64,000 nucleotides of DNA, taken from NCBI GenBank assembly GCA_951799425.1, contig OX637397.1, forward strand, positions 8,840,064 through 8,904,063, written 5' to 3'. The notes under the pieces are model-generated. The model had not been told where the DNA came from, did not search any database, and was given only the letters and a program-made list of their open reading frames with translations. Numbering within the stretch: the first letter of the stretch is position 1; every line of letters starts with the position of its first letter. The translations under genes were made by a program, and so were the position numbers. Shown here in pieces: positions 11,822 through 22,905 of the stretch. The stretch comes from Ilex aquifolium. Its lineage: Eukaryota; Streptophyta; Magnoliopsida; Aquifoliales; Aquifoliaceae.

Positions 11822-12342
11822 TGTTGGGAAACATAGGCTTTCCCACAAGTGTAAATCAATGGAAGCAATATAAATAAAATAACAGAAAATAAATAAGCAC
11901 ACAAGATTTACGTGGTTCCCTCAAATTGAGGTACGTCCACGACGACCGGTAAGTCAGTTTCTTCCACTATCACCAAAAGAGTTTACAAAGTGGCCAAAAT
12001 GCATAAGCCTTACAAACACACCAAGGTGTAAATCACAAAAGGAAAATACCTCACAAAATAAGTAAACCAAATCTCCAAGAACAAACCGCAAGAAAAATGT
12101 CTTCTTGCCGAGCCAACGGAGAAGAGAGGAACCAAGGAAATAACAAAAGACTTGTGGTCTCTATGTGGCTGCCGAAATTCCTTTTATCTTGAAGACTCCA
12201 AACCAAACCTTGGATATGCCAAGAGTCATGCATTGGAAAGCCACCAAAATTAAAAGCCATGTGCTTACCAAGGTGCATGCCAAAATTAACAAACCTATAT
12301 TTAGGCAATAGAAGGATCCCACAAAGGAGGGAAAACCCAACA
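11822..12342 (-). repeat. 5' LTR of the DUF247-disrupting Copia
   Basis: 521-bp terminal repeat partner of 7261-7780. Followed on the right by ATAAGGA, the target duplication, and then by the 5' part of the DUF247 gene. Confidence 0.95.
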
Positions 12343-12447
12343 ATAAGGACCAATTGCAATTATACTCGGTTCTTAGGCTTTCTCATTATAAGTGCGTAGT
12401 TTGTCATGCACTCTGAAAATGCAACGCTCAGATGGTATAGGAGGAAA

Positions 12448-12519
12448 GCGAGCAAGGTCATCTTGTATACTTAAGGAGATGTGATTAGCAAGCTCATCGT
12501 GTATACTTAAGGAGATGTG
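12448..12519 (-). repeat. 36-bp tandem duplication in the N-terminal codons of DUF247 copy 1
   Basis: Two adjacent in-frame 36-bp units encode HISLSIHDELAN and HISLSIQDDLAR. The paralog at 51759 has only one unit (HISLSIDKELA). The duplication keeps the frame, so it may predate the loss of the gene. Confidence 0.85.
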
Positions 12520-12537
12520 ATCAGCCCTTTGAGCCAT

Positions 12538-13134
12538 CTAAAATAGGAATTTACTTTCTCCTTGTGGCCTACATATGTCAAATGTTAGTGGAATTGTCAT
12601 GCCTAAAATACATTTTAAGGTTGCCAATGGTAAACAACATGTCTAAAACTAAGAACGAATATAACTGTAGTAATATATACTAACTTCAACCGTATAGCCA
12701 TGTATAAATCTAATAGGTTGTTTGTTTAACTTTAAATAGACAAAGTGTCCCCATCTTTTATACATGTTGCATTATATGGATAAATATTTATTAAGATGTG
12801 AGATCCATTTATTCACTTGTTGCCTTATTATTGAAAAGTTACACCATGTCAGCATAGTGACATGGTGTAACCATGACAGTCAATAATTTCTCTCCATGAA
12901 GATGAGAAAATATTTATTATAGCTATCATATCGACTTAATATTGTCACATGGTTCCATGTAAGATAATAACCATCCTATATGTGGGAATGAGGGTTCATA
13001 TTGTCTACTTGTTTGCTTATTAATTGGTAGGCAAGAGAAAGGCTTAGACTGCACCACTACTCTAGCACAAGTCTTCGTAGTACTACGTTGGTAAGTATCA
13101 TGACAAAGTCCTTGAAAGGATTAGATTATAGATG
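12538..13134. other. upstream region of DUF247 copy 1, with a perfect hairpin
   Basis: No gene is visible. A perfect 14-bp inverted repeat (GTTACACCATGTCA, loop GCATAG, TGACATGGTGTAAC) lies at 12838-12871, with weaker complementarity further out, so a small fold-back element of about 160 bp is possible. The upstream 150 bases probably include the former DUF247 promoter; I cannot place a TATA box with confidence. Confidence 0.5.
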
Positions 13135-13512
13135 ATTGATATATGTGTGTAGATTGTTTCAATCGATAAATCTTATTTTTATATCCTAAGATCAAATTGT
13201 GTGCCCAAATTCAGGATTTTATAACTGACTAAAGAAATAATAAATTATATAATAAAATTAAATTAAATATGACGTGTTTAAAGTCAAATAAGACTGACTC
13301 GATGGTAGCCCATTAAAGACCCATCATGACCGGCATGTTGGGAGGAGAGATCTTATACTCCACAAACTCTCCTCCCTGCACCAGTGGCACAAGTTATTTA
13401 GGCATGAACCTGAAATCATATAAATGTCTTGCCTAATTGTAGGTTTGTAAGAACTAGTCAAAGCTAGCTACTTTCATCTAAGGCATAAAATGGACTCTTA
13501 ATACCAGTTTAT
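13135..13512. repeat. dispersed repeat, copy A
   Basis: About 380 bp match 63060-63450 with moderate divergence; shared blocks include GGCATGTTGGGAGGAGAGA and AAGAACTAGTCAAAGCTAGC. It has no open frame. It lies immediately to the left of the old Copia at 13554. The nature of the repeat is unknown; it could be part of an older LTR. Confidence 0.75.
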
Positions 13513-13553
13513 CAGAATCAGACCTGTCTGACCAAAAAAAAAAGATTCGAACC

Positions 13554-13984
13554 TGTGATAACCACCCGATAGTGTCCTCTAGATAGCAAGAGTCCTAATG
13601 GGTTTAGACTCTTCTTCATTATCCTAATCTTATCACATTAATTGAGATAACCCATAAGTTGGGATTGAGATAGGGGATTTATATATATCATCTAAACTCT
13701 TGTATTATAAAGGTAAACGGAATACAATGAATTATATACCAAAATTCGTCACTCTCTCTCCTCAAATATTTCTCTCTCTAAGAATCAGTATTTGAAGGAC
13801 TCTTAGGTTTTGTGGGTGTAGGTGCTTAGAGGACTCTAGTAGCCCTCTTTTCTACATATTGACAAGCTTGTTAAGGACCAAATCATCCAGGCCGTGAGGA
13901 TACAAGCAAAGATTCTAAAACAAGTCGATTCGATCTGCTTCCGCGCGTCAAGAGACAACTCGTTTATAACATCTATTCCCAACA
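13554..13984 (+). repeat. 5' LTR of the old Copia
   Basis: 431 bp, TG...CA. The partner at 29371-30775 matches after removal of the ~1-kb insertion in it. Pyrimidine-rich CTCTCTCTCC at about 13751 is shared by both LTRs. Confidence 0.9.
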
Positions 13985-13985
13985 T

Positions 13986-13997
13986 TGGTATCAGAGC
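13986..13997 (+). other. primer-binding site, initiator Met tRNA type
   Basis: TGGTATCAGAGC lies one base after the end of the 5' LTR, as expected for plant Copia elements. Confidence 0.92.
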
Positions 13998-14392
13998 TAT
14001 ATTATTTGCCTTCACCTATAGATAACATGCTTGAAGACTACAAGTGTTATAACATGCTTAACAATGGAGACAATTGAACCCAGTTTTTGAGTTTTTGTAA
14101 TGGTGACTAAAGGATGTGTTTGTTTGGTAGGGAAAGAAATTTCGGATCTATGTTGGACCCTTATATTCTGACCAAATTTTGTTACCTTAAATCTGGTTTT
14201 TATGAAACAAAATTCAGATGGTTAGAAAGTATGATGAAAAAGCTTTCTAACAATATCTTATATGCATCAAATGGACTGCTGTAGTGAGAGATATAGTGAT
14301 ACGAAGTTGTCATCGAAACTAGTTTTTTTATTCAATGAAAACGGTTTTATCGGGAAAGAATATATATATAATAAATCAGCTAGCAAGTTGAA
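13998..14392 (+). other. leader of the old Copia, first part
   Basis: Non-coding leader between PBS and gag. No gene is visible. The leader is interrupted by a Helitron-like element at 14393 and by a whole Copia at 14743, then continues at 20991. Confidence 0.6.
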
Positions 14393-14700
14393 TCTTTATC
14401 CTCTATACATTTTTTCCCTAAAAAACATCACATCACTCAATTCTGCCACATGTTCAATTATTTAATATTTAGTTAATTTTTAGTTTAACACAACTTTTAT
14501 TTTATATATTATTCATACACGATTATGTACACATGTTAAAAAAAATTTATCGAGTTATGCATTTTGAGAAAATTTTAACGCTATTAATTTTAAATGATCT
14601 AAGCAAATAAGTTAATTTTAAATTTGGTATAATGGGATCAATTTTTTGAACGTTAGAATCTTATGTTTCATCGTGCCTTCAGGCACGCGATACGACTAGT
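14393..14700 (+). mobile_element. short Helitron-like element
   Basis: The right end has the Helitron 3' signature: a hairpin (CGTGCC, loop TTCA, GGCACG) about 10 bases before CTAG followed by T at 14696-14700. A 5' TC preceded by A is available at 14393 or 14399, close to a CTCTATAC motif. At about 300 bp it would be a non-autonomous copy. No terminal inverted repeats and no target duplication are seen, as expected for Helitrons. The 5' end is the less certain one. Confidence 0.5.
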
Positions 14701-14742
14701 ATATATATATAGTTGTTGGATTTTCAACCCTTAACCCCAGAC

Positions 14743-15107
14743 TGATGGTCCCAGACGTAATACAAGCAGCAGAAAAATCTCGTTAGACTGTTGATCACGT
14801 GCACTCGGAGAGGAAACAAATATAGCGACTTGATGATTTGATCGGTATGAGAATTTTTTTTAGATGAAGTCTTTCATGATCAAAGATGTATTTATAGACT
14901 TCCAATGGTTTACCAATATGCAACCATTCAAACAGGAGACACAACCTTTGATGAAGTCTTTCATGACAAAAGTTGTGTCCATTGCCGACCCAAATCACCA
15001 CCAACGGTTGTAGCCGTTGCCAATCGTAACCGCCGTCAACCGCTTCCTCTCCTACCCGTACACGGGAAAACACCACCGGTTAATGTCCATGAGTTCACCG
15101 ACTTATA
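14743..15107 (-). repeat. 3' LTR of the nested Copia
   Basis: 365 bp. Longer than its partner because of a local duplication of TGAAGTCTTTCATGA (present once at about 14863 and again at about 14952). Confidence 0.9.
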
Positions 15108-15742
15108 GCTCCCACTTAAACGTATATGCACATGACTCATGAGTTTTCCAAGTTGGTGTTTACCCTTGGTACCAAAAATTTGTTTTCACCAACTTTTTAT
15201 CCGTAACCATTTACAGATTGACATCAAAACATGGCAATAGACTTCGTGCGCACGTTTTTGCCTTCGAGTCTGACTGCACCCTTCCACATATGTTATCCTT
15301 GCTGATAACATACTCCAGGTGACTTCAATTCACTCTATAACTAAGTGATTGGCATCAATGCTCCAAACTAGGGATCATAAGGTCCACACCCTCAGTATCA
15401 TTGACGACTTCAGCCAAACACAAATTTAATCAATGTGTCGATCTGCACCCAAAATTTTGATCAAGTACTTCCTCTAAAGCCCATGCAAAGGCTTTCTTCA
15501 ATACACCTTATTAACGAATTAATACACCATGCACCTTAGGTGACTATGAAGAGATCTCATGGTGCCTCAAAGTGGACTTTACACTCATGAGCATGCGATA
15601 GCCCTGGAATGTTTGCTGTTGTCCTCTACCTTTTATCTAACCAATTCATATCCCCAATCAGGTAGAGTCGCATCTTTCTATAAATTTTAGGTGTCCCCAA
15701 AATTTCTCTAAAAATGCCCTTCACTGCGTAATACTGCAATAC
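15108..15742 (-). other. 3' untranslated part of the nested Copia
   Basis: The stretch between the RNase H stop and the 3' LTR. On the minus strand the LTR is preceded by the purine-rich AAGTGGGAGC, a likely polypurine tract. No coding content. Confidence 0.6.
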
Positions 15743-17293
15743 CTAGGTGCTTCTTAAACCCATCGCAGTTACATGCTCTCTGAATTTTTTCAGAGTCAAC
15801 CCCTTGGTCATAGGGTCAACCACCATCTCTCCCGAGGGTATATAGTCGACTTTTATTTCACCCCTCTCCACTATATCTTGAATATAGTGATAATTTACAT
15901 CAATGTGTTTTCCTTTAGCGCTATTAGCTCCACTTTTTATTAAATAGATAGCGGACTTATTGTCACAAAACACATTGACTGGCCTACTAGGTATACCTAA
16001 CTTTAAACTATCAACAAAGTGTTTAATCCAAACAGCATTACTTACCGTTGTACTGCACGTTATGTATTCGGCCTCCATTGTGTACTTTGCAACACAACCC
16101 TGCTTCTTACTTAGCCAAGAAACAGCCGTTCCACCAAATAAAAATATATGGCCACTTGTAGATTTTTTGTCATCTACATCACCTGCAAAGTCTGCATCCG
16201 TATAGCCAATAATTTCTAGATTATTTAATCCAAAACACAATTTCATACCTGTCGTGCCTCTCAAGTATCTAAAAATTCTCTTCACTCCCTGCCATTGTGC
16301 CCTTCCTGGATTGGATTGATATCTACTTACTAATCCTACCACATGACAAATGTCGGGCCTTGTACTTGTCATAGCATACATGAGACTACCCACAGCTTGT
16401 GCATAGGGGACCTTACTCATTTCAAATATTTCCTCATTTGAACTAGGGCACATACCTTTACTTAGACTTTGACCCTTGCAGACAGGAGTGCTCAACGGCT
16501 TACTATTATTCATACCAAATCTCTTGAGCACCTTTTCCAGATACTTTTCTTGATCTAAATATAAGAGTCTAGAATTTCTATTTCTAGAGATTCTAATTCC
16601 CAAGAAATAATTAGCCTTACCCATGTCATTCATTTCCAATTTAGATCCCAGTTACGCTTTGGTTTCTTTGATCATATTTGGACAATTTCCAGCCAATAAA
16701 ATATCATCTACATAGAGTGACAAAATTGTTAGTTTATCATGGTGTGTCCAAATATATACACAATAGTCTAAAGCACTAACTTCAAATCCTATTTCAAGGA
16801 TTGCCTGGTGGAATTTTAAATACCATTAATGTCTAGAGAATTGTTTGAGTTCATACAGAAACCTTTTCAATTTATAGACTTTGTGTTCATGTCCTTTAAC
16901 CTGAAAACCAGCAGGTTGAACCATATAGATGTCTTCTTTTAATTATCCATTAAGGAAGGCCGTTTTCACATCTAACTGATGTAATTCAAGATCCATCTTA
17001 GCTACAATTGACATGAGTATCCTGATTGAAGTAAACTTGGCAACATGAGAATATGTATCCACAAAGTCTATTCCAGGTTGTTGAGTAAATTTTTTAGCAA
17101 CCAACCTTGCTTTATACTTATCTAGAGACCCATATACTTTCAGTTTCTTTTTAAGGACCCATTTGTAACCAATGGCTTTCCTCTCTTTGGGAAGATCTAC
17201 TAAATCACATACATCATTTTTCTTAATTGAATCAAGCTCTTCTTTCATAGCTTGAAGCCATTGATCTGCATCACTACTATTGACTGCCTCCAT
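15743..17293 (-). pseudogene. nested Copia reverse transcriptase and RNase H
   Basis: RT begins at about 17293 with the family block around DQWLQAMKEELDSI and contains QLDVKTAFLNG (about 16945), then, after stops at about 16940, 16828 and 16655, LYVDDILLAG with YVDD at 16703-16714. From 16639 a clean frame of 298 codons covers the RT thumb (DMGKANYFLGIRI) and RNase H (TDADFAGDVDDKKSTSG, ending KHIDVNYHYIQDIV) to the stop at 15743. The catalytic YVDD and the first RNase H Asp are kept, but several nonsense changes make it inactive. Confidence 0.9.
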
Positions 17294-18790
17294 AAAGTCC
17301 TTAGGATCATCTTCTAATATTATGTTTTCATCTCAACTAAAAACGAAATGATCCTTTAATTTTTGAGATGGTACCCTCTTCCTTTTACTCCCACTTTTAT
17401 CGGCCTATGAACCGTGTTCACCTTGGTCATCTATCATTTCCTGATCATTAATTTTATCAATAGGACTCGTAACATCATCATCTAACAATTTGACCTGATC
17501 AATGGGAGTTATTTGATTGGTAGACTCATTGAAAACAACATCCCTACTTTCAATTAATCCCTTATCTGAATGGAAGAATCTATATCCACTTTCATTTTCA
17601 ACATATCCTATGAATTTGCATTCCCACGTCTTTGTTCCTAGCTTATTCCTGAGAGGCTTCGGAATAAGTACATGAACTTACACCCCCAAACTTTAAAATT
17701 AGATATGTCAGGTTTTGTTCCAGTCCAATATTCATAAGGAGTTTGAGGTTTAGCCTTTGTCTGGACTCTATTTAAAATATAAGTTACAGTAGACAAGGCT
17801 TCTCTCCAAAAATGGACGGGGAGATCAACATAAGCCATCATTGACCTTGTCATATCCAATAGAGTTCTATTACGTCTTTCTGCAATGCCAATTTGTTCAG
17901 GTGTGTATGGCATGGTAGATAAATGACGTATGTCATTCTCTTTACATAATTCGTCAAAAGCTTCATATTCACCACCACTATCATTATTCAAGGCTTTAAT
18001 TGGTCTACCCAACTGTGTTTCTACTTCCTTTTTATATTCTTTGAATCTATCAAGTGCATCAAACTTATGTTTGACTAAGTAGATATGACCAAACCTTGAA
18101 TAATCATCAGTAAATGTTACAAAATATTTCATTCCTCTATGAGTTTTTGTTCTTAAAGGTCCACATATGTCCGAATGGACAACCTCCAATAAATCCAAAG
18201 ACTTCCAATGTTTGTTAAAAGATTTTTTAGTCATTTTGCCTTTCACGCATGACTCACAAATATCAAAGTCTATTGTATTCATTTGAGGTATAAGGCTCAA
18301 TCTACTCATTCTGAGCATCTTGTCCTTATTGATATGACCTAATCTTAAATGTCATAGATAGGAATTATTTTCACTAGTTGAAACATTCATGTACTCAGAA
18401 TAAGAAATTTTATTACTGTGGATAAGGTACATAACTTCAACCCTTGAACCCTTTACAATGACATCATCATCCTTTCAGATGTAAACAAATCCTGACTTGA
18501 ACCTTACATCATAACCCCTTTTATCCAATACAGACACCGATATAAGGCTCCTTCTAACATTGGGTGCATACAACACATTCTTAAGAATCAAGACTGACAA
18601 CTCACACTCCACTTTGCAAGTTCCTTCTCCTAGGACATCACAATATGCATTATTTCCCATGTAAATACGATGCTCACCTGGTGCCTTTTCATTGATTTCT
18701 GAGAAGATCCCTCTGTCCCTTGCAATGTGTCTAGTTGCACCAGAGTCGATCTACCATTGTTCTTTTGAATCTTCAAGTAGCATCGCTTCA
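17294..18790 (-). pseudogene. nested Copia protease, GAG-pre-integrase and integrase
   Basis: Protease is marked by IDSGATRHIARD at about 18725-18755, directly preceded by an in-frame TAG. GAG-pre-integrase HLRLGHINKDKML lies near 18320. The integrase core runs from VVHSDICGPL (about 18185) through NDSGGEYEAF to IAERRNRTLLDM; the motif Asp is kept, although the residue before the Gly pair is Ser rather than the usual Arg/Asn. It ends in a stop at 17638, after which the RT linker (17294-17637) has stops in this frame. Confidence 0.88.
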
Positions 18791-19620
18791 GAAATAGTCA
18801 TAACTGCCTCCTTTTGTTTGCCCTTTTGCTTGTTCGGACACTTTGTTTTGAAATGCCTTTTTTGTCCACAAGCGAAACACGCCCCTTTTCTTTTGTTGTT
18901 GAACTTTCTGAATTTGAACCGTTGCTTTCCATTTTTCTTCCACTTCCTTTGTTTCTAGTGTTGTACTTTCGGTTTTGATCCAGATGCCTCAATGATCAAC
19001 AATTTTCCACTATCAGTATCTTTTCTCTTTCTATTATTTCGTTCCTCCTCAACTGCCAACAATGCTGGTAATGTGATCATAGTTAAATCTTTTCCTTCAT
19101 AGGTCAAAGAAGTAACCACATGATTCCATGAATCTAGTAGGCCATTAAGAATAGTGGTCACTTGCATCTTATCAGTAAGTGGATGTCCAGCAGTTGATAA
19201 ATCCTTTGCAAGTAATTCCATTTGAAGTACATAATCCACCACTTTATCGCCCTCGGACATATGCATCCCATTAAACTTATCTAATAGCAATTGTATATGC
19301 GTATCAGATACAGGACCATACTTGGTCTCGAGTGCATCCATAATTTTCTTAGCAGTTTTAAAATCTTCATAAAGGGGAATTAAATCATCTTGCATGCTAA
19401 ATAGAATTGAGGCTCGGGCTAGATCATTATCTTCCTCCCACCAACTTATTTGTTTAGCAATTATGGGATCTGTAACATTTTTTTTGTGCTTTGTTGTATT
19501 GACTGTGTAAGAGGTTTTCTCATGTGTGAGCACGTAAGTGATTTTACGCTTCCACATACGATTATTTATACCGTTCAATTTTTCTACCTTAAAAATATCC
19601 ACACCTCCTTTACTAGCCAT
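18791..19620 (-). pseudogene. nested Copia gag with CCHC zinc knuckle
   Basis: Start is best placed at the ATG 19620-19618 (MASKGGVDIFKVEKLNG), since nine in-frame codons further upstream do not look like gag. The frame is typical retrotran_gag (UBN2) with WWEEDNDLARASILFSM and a KFNGMHMSEGDKVVDYV block, to a stop at about 18955. The knuckle CFACGQKRHFKTKC follows at about 18840-18882 in another frame, so at least one shift separates them. Confidence 0.88.
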
Positions 19621-20627
19621 GAGAAAATATAATAATACTACCAACTGCTATAACTGTGAGGAATGTTTAATGCAACATTGTATACTAGTAACAAAAATAA
19701 TACTAAATACCATCACTAATTTATTTGAAAGTAAAAAAATTGAAAATAATACTTATCTCTCTAGAAATCGACTAGAGTAATATTGATTCAAATATCCACG
19801 TCGATAAGCCTTCTTGTTGTATGGAGAAATATGATTTTTTTTTGGCTTGGCAAAAATAATCTGACTCCCAAAACTATTAAAGAATTGTATAGTGAAACCT
19901 CCCCTTACAAGTTCTCTAGAGATCCTTAGAGGTCGTGACCCCTTAATTTTGCGATTAGAATTTATATCTAAAGTGACCAAATCTGGAATTGTGAAATTAA
20001 CGCACTTGTCGAAAGAATGGCGCCAATAACAAGGTATCTGAGGTTTTAATAATGGCTTCTTTGACACAGGAGTGTTTAGAACCAAAGACTGGCCTTCTTC
20101 AAAATTATCAAAAACTCGATTCTCAAACTATAATTTGATAGCACTCGTAAAATGGAGTTCGTCGGTTTTTGAATGGACTAAATCGGAGTCCGATTGAAGA
20201 AGATATGGCCCTTCAAAATGTACTAAATCGGTTCGAACTGGTTCAAAATTAAACCGGTTTGGAAAAGTGTCCAAACGAATTGGAGTGGGCTGGTCCAGCG
20301 GGTGGGCTTGAATTAAATCAGGAGGTTGCAAGCAAGGGGCTGGATTAGGCTTGGACAAAAATTGGGCCTGAATTAAATGAAGACAATTGCATTTGTAACA
20401 GGAGTCGTCTTCTCCGTTGAAACCAGTGGCCGGTGAAAAGAAATTTCAGCGAATTACAAAATCCGACGAAGTGCTTTTTCTCTTTAATCCTTGGGTATTT
20501 TCACCCAAAATTTTACCAAAATGATCCTTGCACAATCCTCTTTGATGTAGTCTCAACCAATATCGAATATATTTAAATTTTGATCCGCACAATTTTTTTG
20601 AAAAATCAGTATTCGTCATAAAACCTT
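19621..20627 (-). other. leader of the nested Copia
   Basis: About 1 kb between PBS and gag start, long for a Copia leader. No recognised coding sequence. Several GAACCGG/CCGGTT motifs occur at 20227-20300 without a clear repeat structure. Confidence 0.6.
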
Positions 20628-20639
20628 GCTCTGATACCA
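20628..20639 (-). other. primer-binding site, initiator Met tRNA type
   Basis: TGGTATCAGAGC on the minus strand, one base inside the 5' LTR. Confidence 0.92.
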
Positions 20640-20640
20640 C

Positions 20641-20990
20641 TGATGGTACCAGACGTAATTCAAGTGGCGGAAAAATGTCGTTAGACTGTTGATCACGTGC
20701 ATTCGGAGAGAAAACAAATATAGCGACTTGACGATTTGATCGGTATGAGAATTTTTTTTAGATGAAGTCTTTCATGATCAAAGATGTATTTATAGACTTC
20801 CAAATAATTACCAATATGCAACCATTCAAACAGGAGACACAACCTTTGACAAAGGTTGTGTCCGTTGCCGACCTAAATCACCACCAACGGTTGTAGCCGT
20901 TGCCAAGTGTAACCGCCGTCAACCGCTTCCTCTCCTACCCATACACGGGAAAACACCACCTGTTAATGTCTATGAGTTCACCGACTTACA
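20641..20990 (-). repeat. 5' LTR of the nested Copia
   Basis: 350 bp; partner of 14743-15107. Ends TGTAAGTCGG ... GGTACCATCA on the minus strand. Confidence 0.92.
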
Positions 20991-22104
20991 CAAACATCTA
21001 AGATGGAGTCTTTACAAGATAGGCTAACAGTATCCTTGTTCATATAATCTCTAAACTATCTTATATCCTATATTTTTTCTGTAACATTTATGAAACATTA
21101 AAAAAAGCATGGTGTGATTTGAATCGAGATTCTATGCTCTATAGTACCACTATATAACCACTAGGCTGCAAGCACCATTTGATTAAGATTTTCAAGATTT
21201 AATATTCTGCTATATGAAATTAATTAATTATTCTGCAAATTATTTAGAAGTTCTAAAAACAACTTTTGAAATTAATTTTAGTATATCCACCTAAAATAAA
21301 TAACTTTTTTAGTTAATTAATTAATTAATTTTTTCTAGAAAATTAATTTTAAAATTACAAATATTCTAGAATTGAGAATTTAGGGGTCAATAAATTTGTT
21401 TAAATCTGAAAGTGGCCTTTAAATTATTTTTATCTATGTGATGCATGTTAATGTAAAATTTTGTGTACCAAATGGGTACTCAAAATTTAAATTCCACCTT
21501 AGGCTTATTTTTAGACTAAATACCCACTTCGTTAAATAATTAGTGTGGTTAACTCATCAACAAAGACCTATATTTGTTATGTATGGATGAATAGGTTGAT
21601 GGGGGTCTAAATTGATAATTTACGCACTCATGTTTTTATTATTTAATTCTCTTAATTATTAAGTTTTATGACTTTTTATGACTTTTTTCTAAGGAATATT
21701 GGCAAGGGGGCATCCTCATTTATTTATTTTGTTATGTAGAGGATTTGTATTAGGTTTTCTTGGTGATGTAATTATTTTTGGGAGGAAGCCTTGTAAGGGG
21801 TGTGTTTCACTATTGCTAATATTTCTTTGAAATGCGTCTTAGCATGATGTGCATAAAATACCAATAGGACTTGAAGAGTCTGTACACAATTTGTTTTTGT
21901 TGCTTATTTTGTGGATGATGAATGAATTAATTTCCTTTATTCGAATAATTGATTAGACTTAAATATTCCAACTTTCATATTTGGGTGATGATTATCAGTT
22001 TAGCGAAATTCTCAATCCCATTATTAAGGAAAGAATATGATAATCTAATCAATTGAGAGATATGTGCCTAACGTCCATCGTTTTACCTATTAAATAGAGT
22101 GAAA
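20991..22104 (+). other. leader of the old Copia, second part
   Basis: Continuation of the leader of the 13554-30775 element after the nested Copia. AT-rich, no coding content and no further element that I can delimit. Confidence 0.55.
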
Positions 22105-22905
22105 ATGGCCTCAAAGAATATAGTTGTTGACTTAACAAAAGGAGAAAAGTTAGATGGGAAAAACTATGATATGTGGCACAGGAAAATTTAATGTTTGCTT
22201 AATGAACAAGAAGTTTTGGAAATATTAATCATATCCATGACCCCACCTGAAGAAGGCAACACGGCACAGCATCATCGTGATAAGGAAACCTATGAGAATT
22301 GTGTCAAAAAAGATTGATGCTCACTCTTTACAATGTTAAGAAACATGCACAACGACCTTATTGGGGAATTTGAGAATTATTTGACGGCCCAAGACATGTG
22401 GAACCAGTTGAAGATTACTTTCGATCAGACTTCAGCTACTAGGCTTCGTGCCTTGAACCTTAGGTTCCAGCAGTATATGAAGGACCCTAAGCATAACATG
22501 GCTGAGCTCTTCGTGTCATGAGTGCCATGATACGTGACTTAAGGGCCTCACTATGAAAATGTCAAGACTTTTAATGACATTTTGCGTCATCTCAAGCTTA
22601 AGGTAGAACGCTTGAAAGCGAATAGCCTAGTTGCTCTTATCTCCCAAGTTGGGAAGCATGGGTGTTCAAGGCCCAAGTATAGTAGACAAGGGAAGGTTGC
22701 GAAGCAGGGAACTGTAAATCATGTACCGAAGGAACATAAGGTTGCAAAGCCCCTGGGGAAAATGTGGCGGCAAAAGAGATGTAGCAAAATTGAAGTGCTA
22801 CAACTGTGGGAAGAAATGGACACTTCACTCATGATTGTATTGAGCCGAAGAAGGTATGCCATTCACTTAACTCTATCTATTCATATGTTTGTTCACATGC
22901 ATTAG
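22105..22905 (+). pseudogene. old Copia gag
   Basis: Begins at ATG 22105 (MASKNIVVDLTKGEKLDGKN), a common Copia gag opening. Stops at 22189 and about 22317 break it, after which 62 codons are open (22333-22518: AQDMWNQLKITFDQTSA). A CCHC knuckle (CYNCGKK then GHFTHDC) lies at 22796-22838 with a one-base shift in its middle. The basic stretch before it suits a nucleocapsid. Confidence 0.85.

Larger units (their letters stand above)
7261..12342 (-). mobile_element. Ty1/copia LTR retrotransposon (Tork/Tnt1-like), nearly complete, inserted in DUF247
   Basis: Two LTRs of about 520 bp with TG...CA ends (TGTTGGG/CCCAACA) flank a minus-strand gag-pol. The order of coding parts, from right to left, is gag, protease, integrase, RT, RNase H, as in Ty1/copia. 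The PBS next to the right (5') LTR matches the initiator Met tRNA, and a purine tract precedes the left (3') LTR. The flanks repeat AAGGA (up to ATAAGGA) on both sides: 7254-7260 and 12343-12349. The LTRs differ by about eight substitutions and one 1-bp indel on hand comparison, so insertion is recent. Three single-base frameshifts in pol make this copy non-functional. Confidence 0.95.
6115..12537 (-). pseudogene. DUF247 (UPF0481, PF03140) gene relic, copy 1, split by a Copia retrotransposon
   Basis: DUF247 proteins are plant proteins with one C-terminal membrane helix; in grasses some act in self-incompatibility, but the general role is unknown. The gene reads on the minus strand from ATG 12537-12535 (protein start MAQRADHISLSI) to 12343, is interrupted by a 5.1-kb Copia, and resumes at 7260 down to the stop at 6115. 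Hallmarks: CIFRVHDKL near the N-terminus, IGPYYHG at the insertion site, LLLLENQLPFFIL, NLIAYEQF, and a final helix (about 6118-6200) after NSPWASISV. Damage besides the insertion: a TAA in place of Tyr just before EPSIIAIGPYY (about 12374), an in-frame TAG at 7026-7028, and a frameshift near 6765 before a Lys/Glu/Asp-rich spacer (codons about 6640-6730). Paralog of the relic at 51759-53522. No introns seen. Confidence 0.88.
14743..20990 (-). mobile_element. Ty1/copia retrotransposon, complete but degenerate, nested in the old Copia
   Basis: LTRs at 14743-15107 and 20641-20990 have TG...CA ends (minus strand TGTAAGTC ... GGTACCATCA). PBS for initiator Met tRNA is next to the right LTR. Gag, protease, integrase, RT and RNase H run from right to left. 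Flanks CAGAC/CAAAC agree at 4 of 5 bases. The LTRs differ by about 20 substitutions plus a 15-16-bp insertion in the left one, roughly 6 percent. The coding part has many stops and shifts, so it is inactive. Confidence 0.93.
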
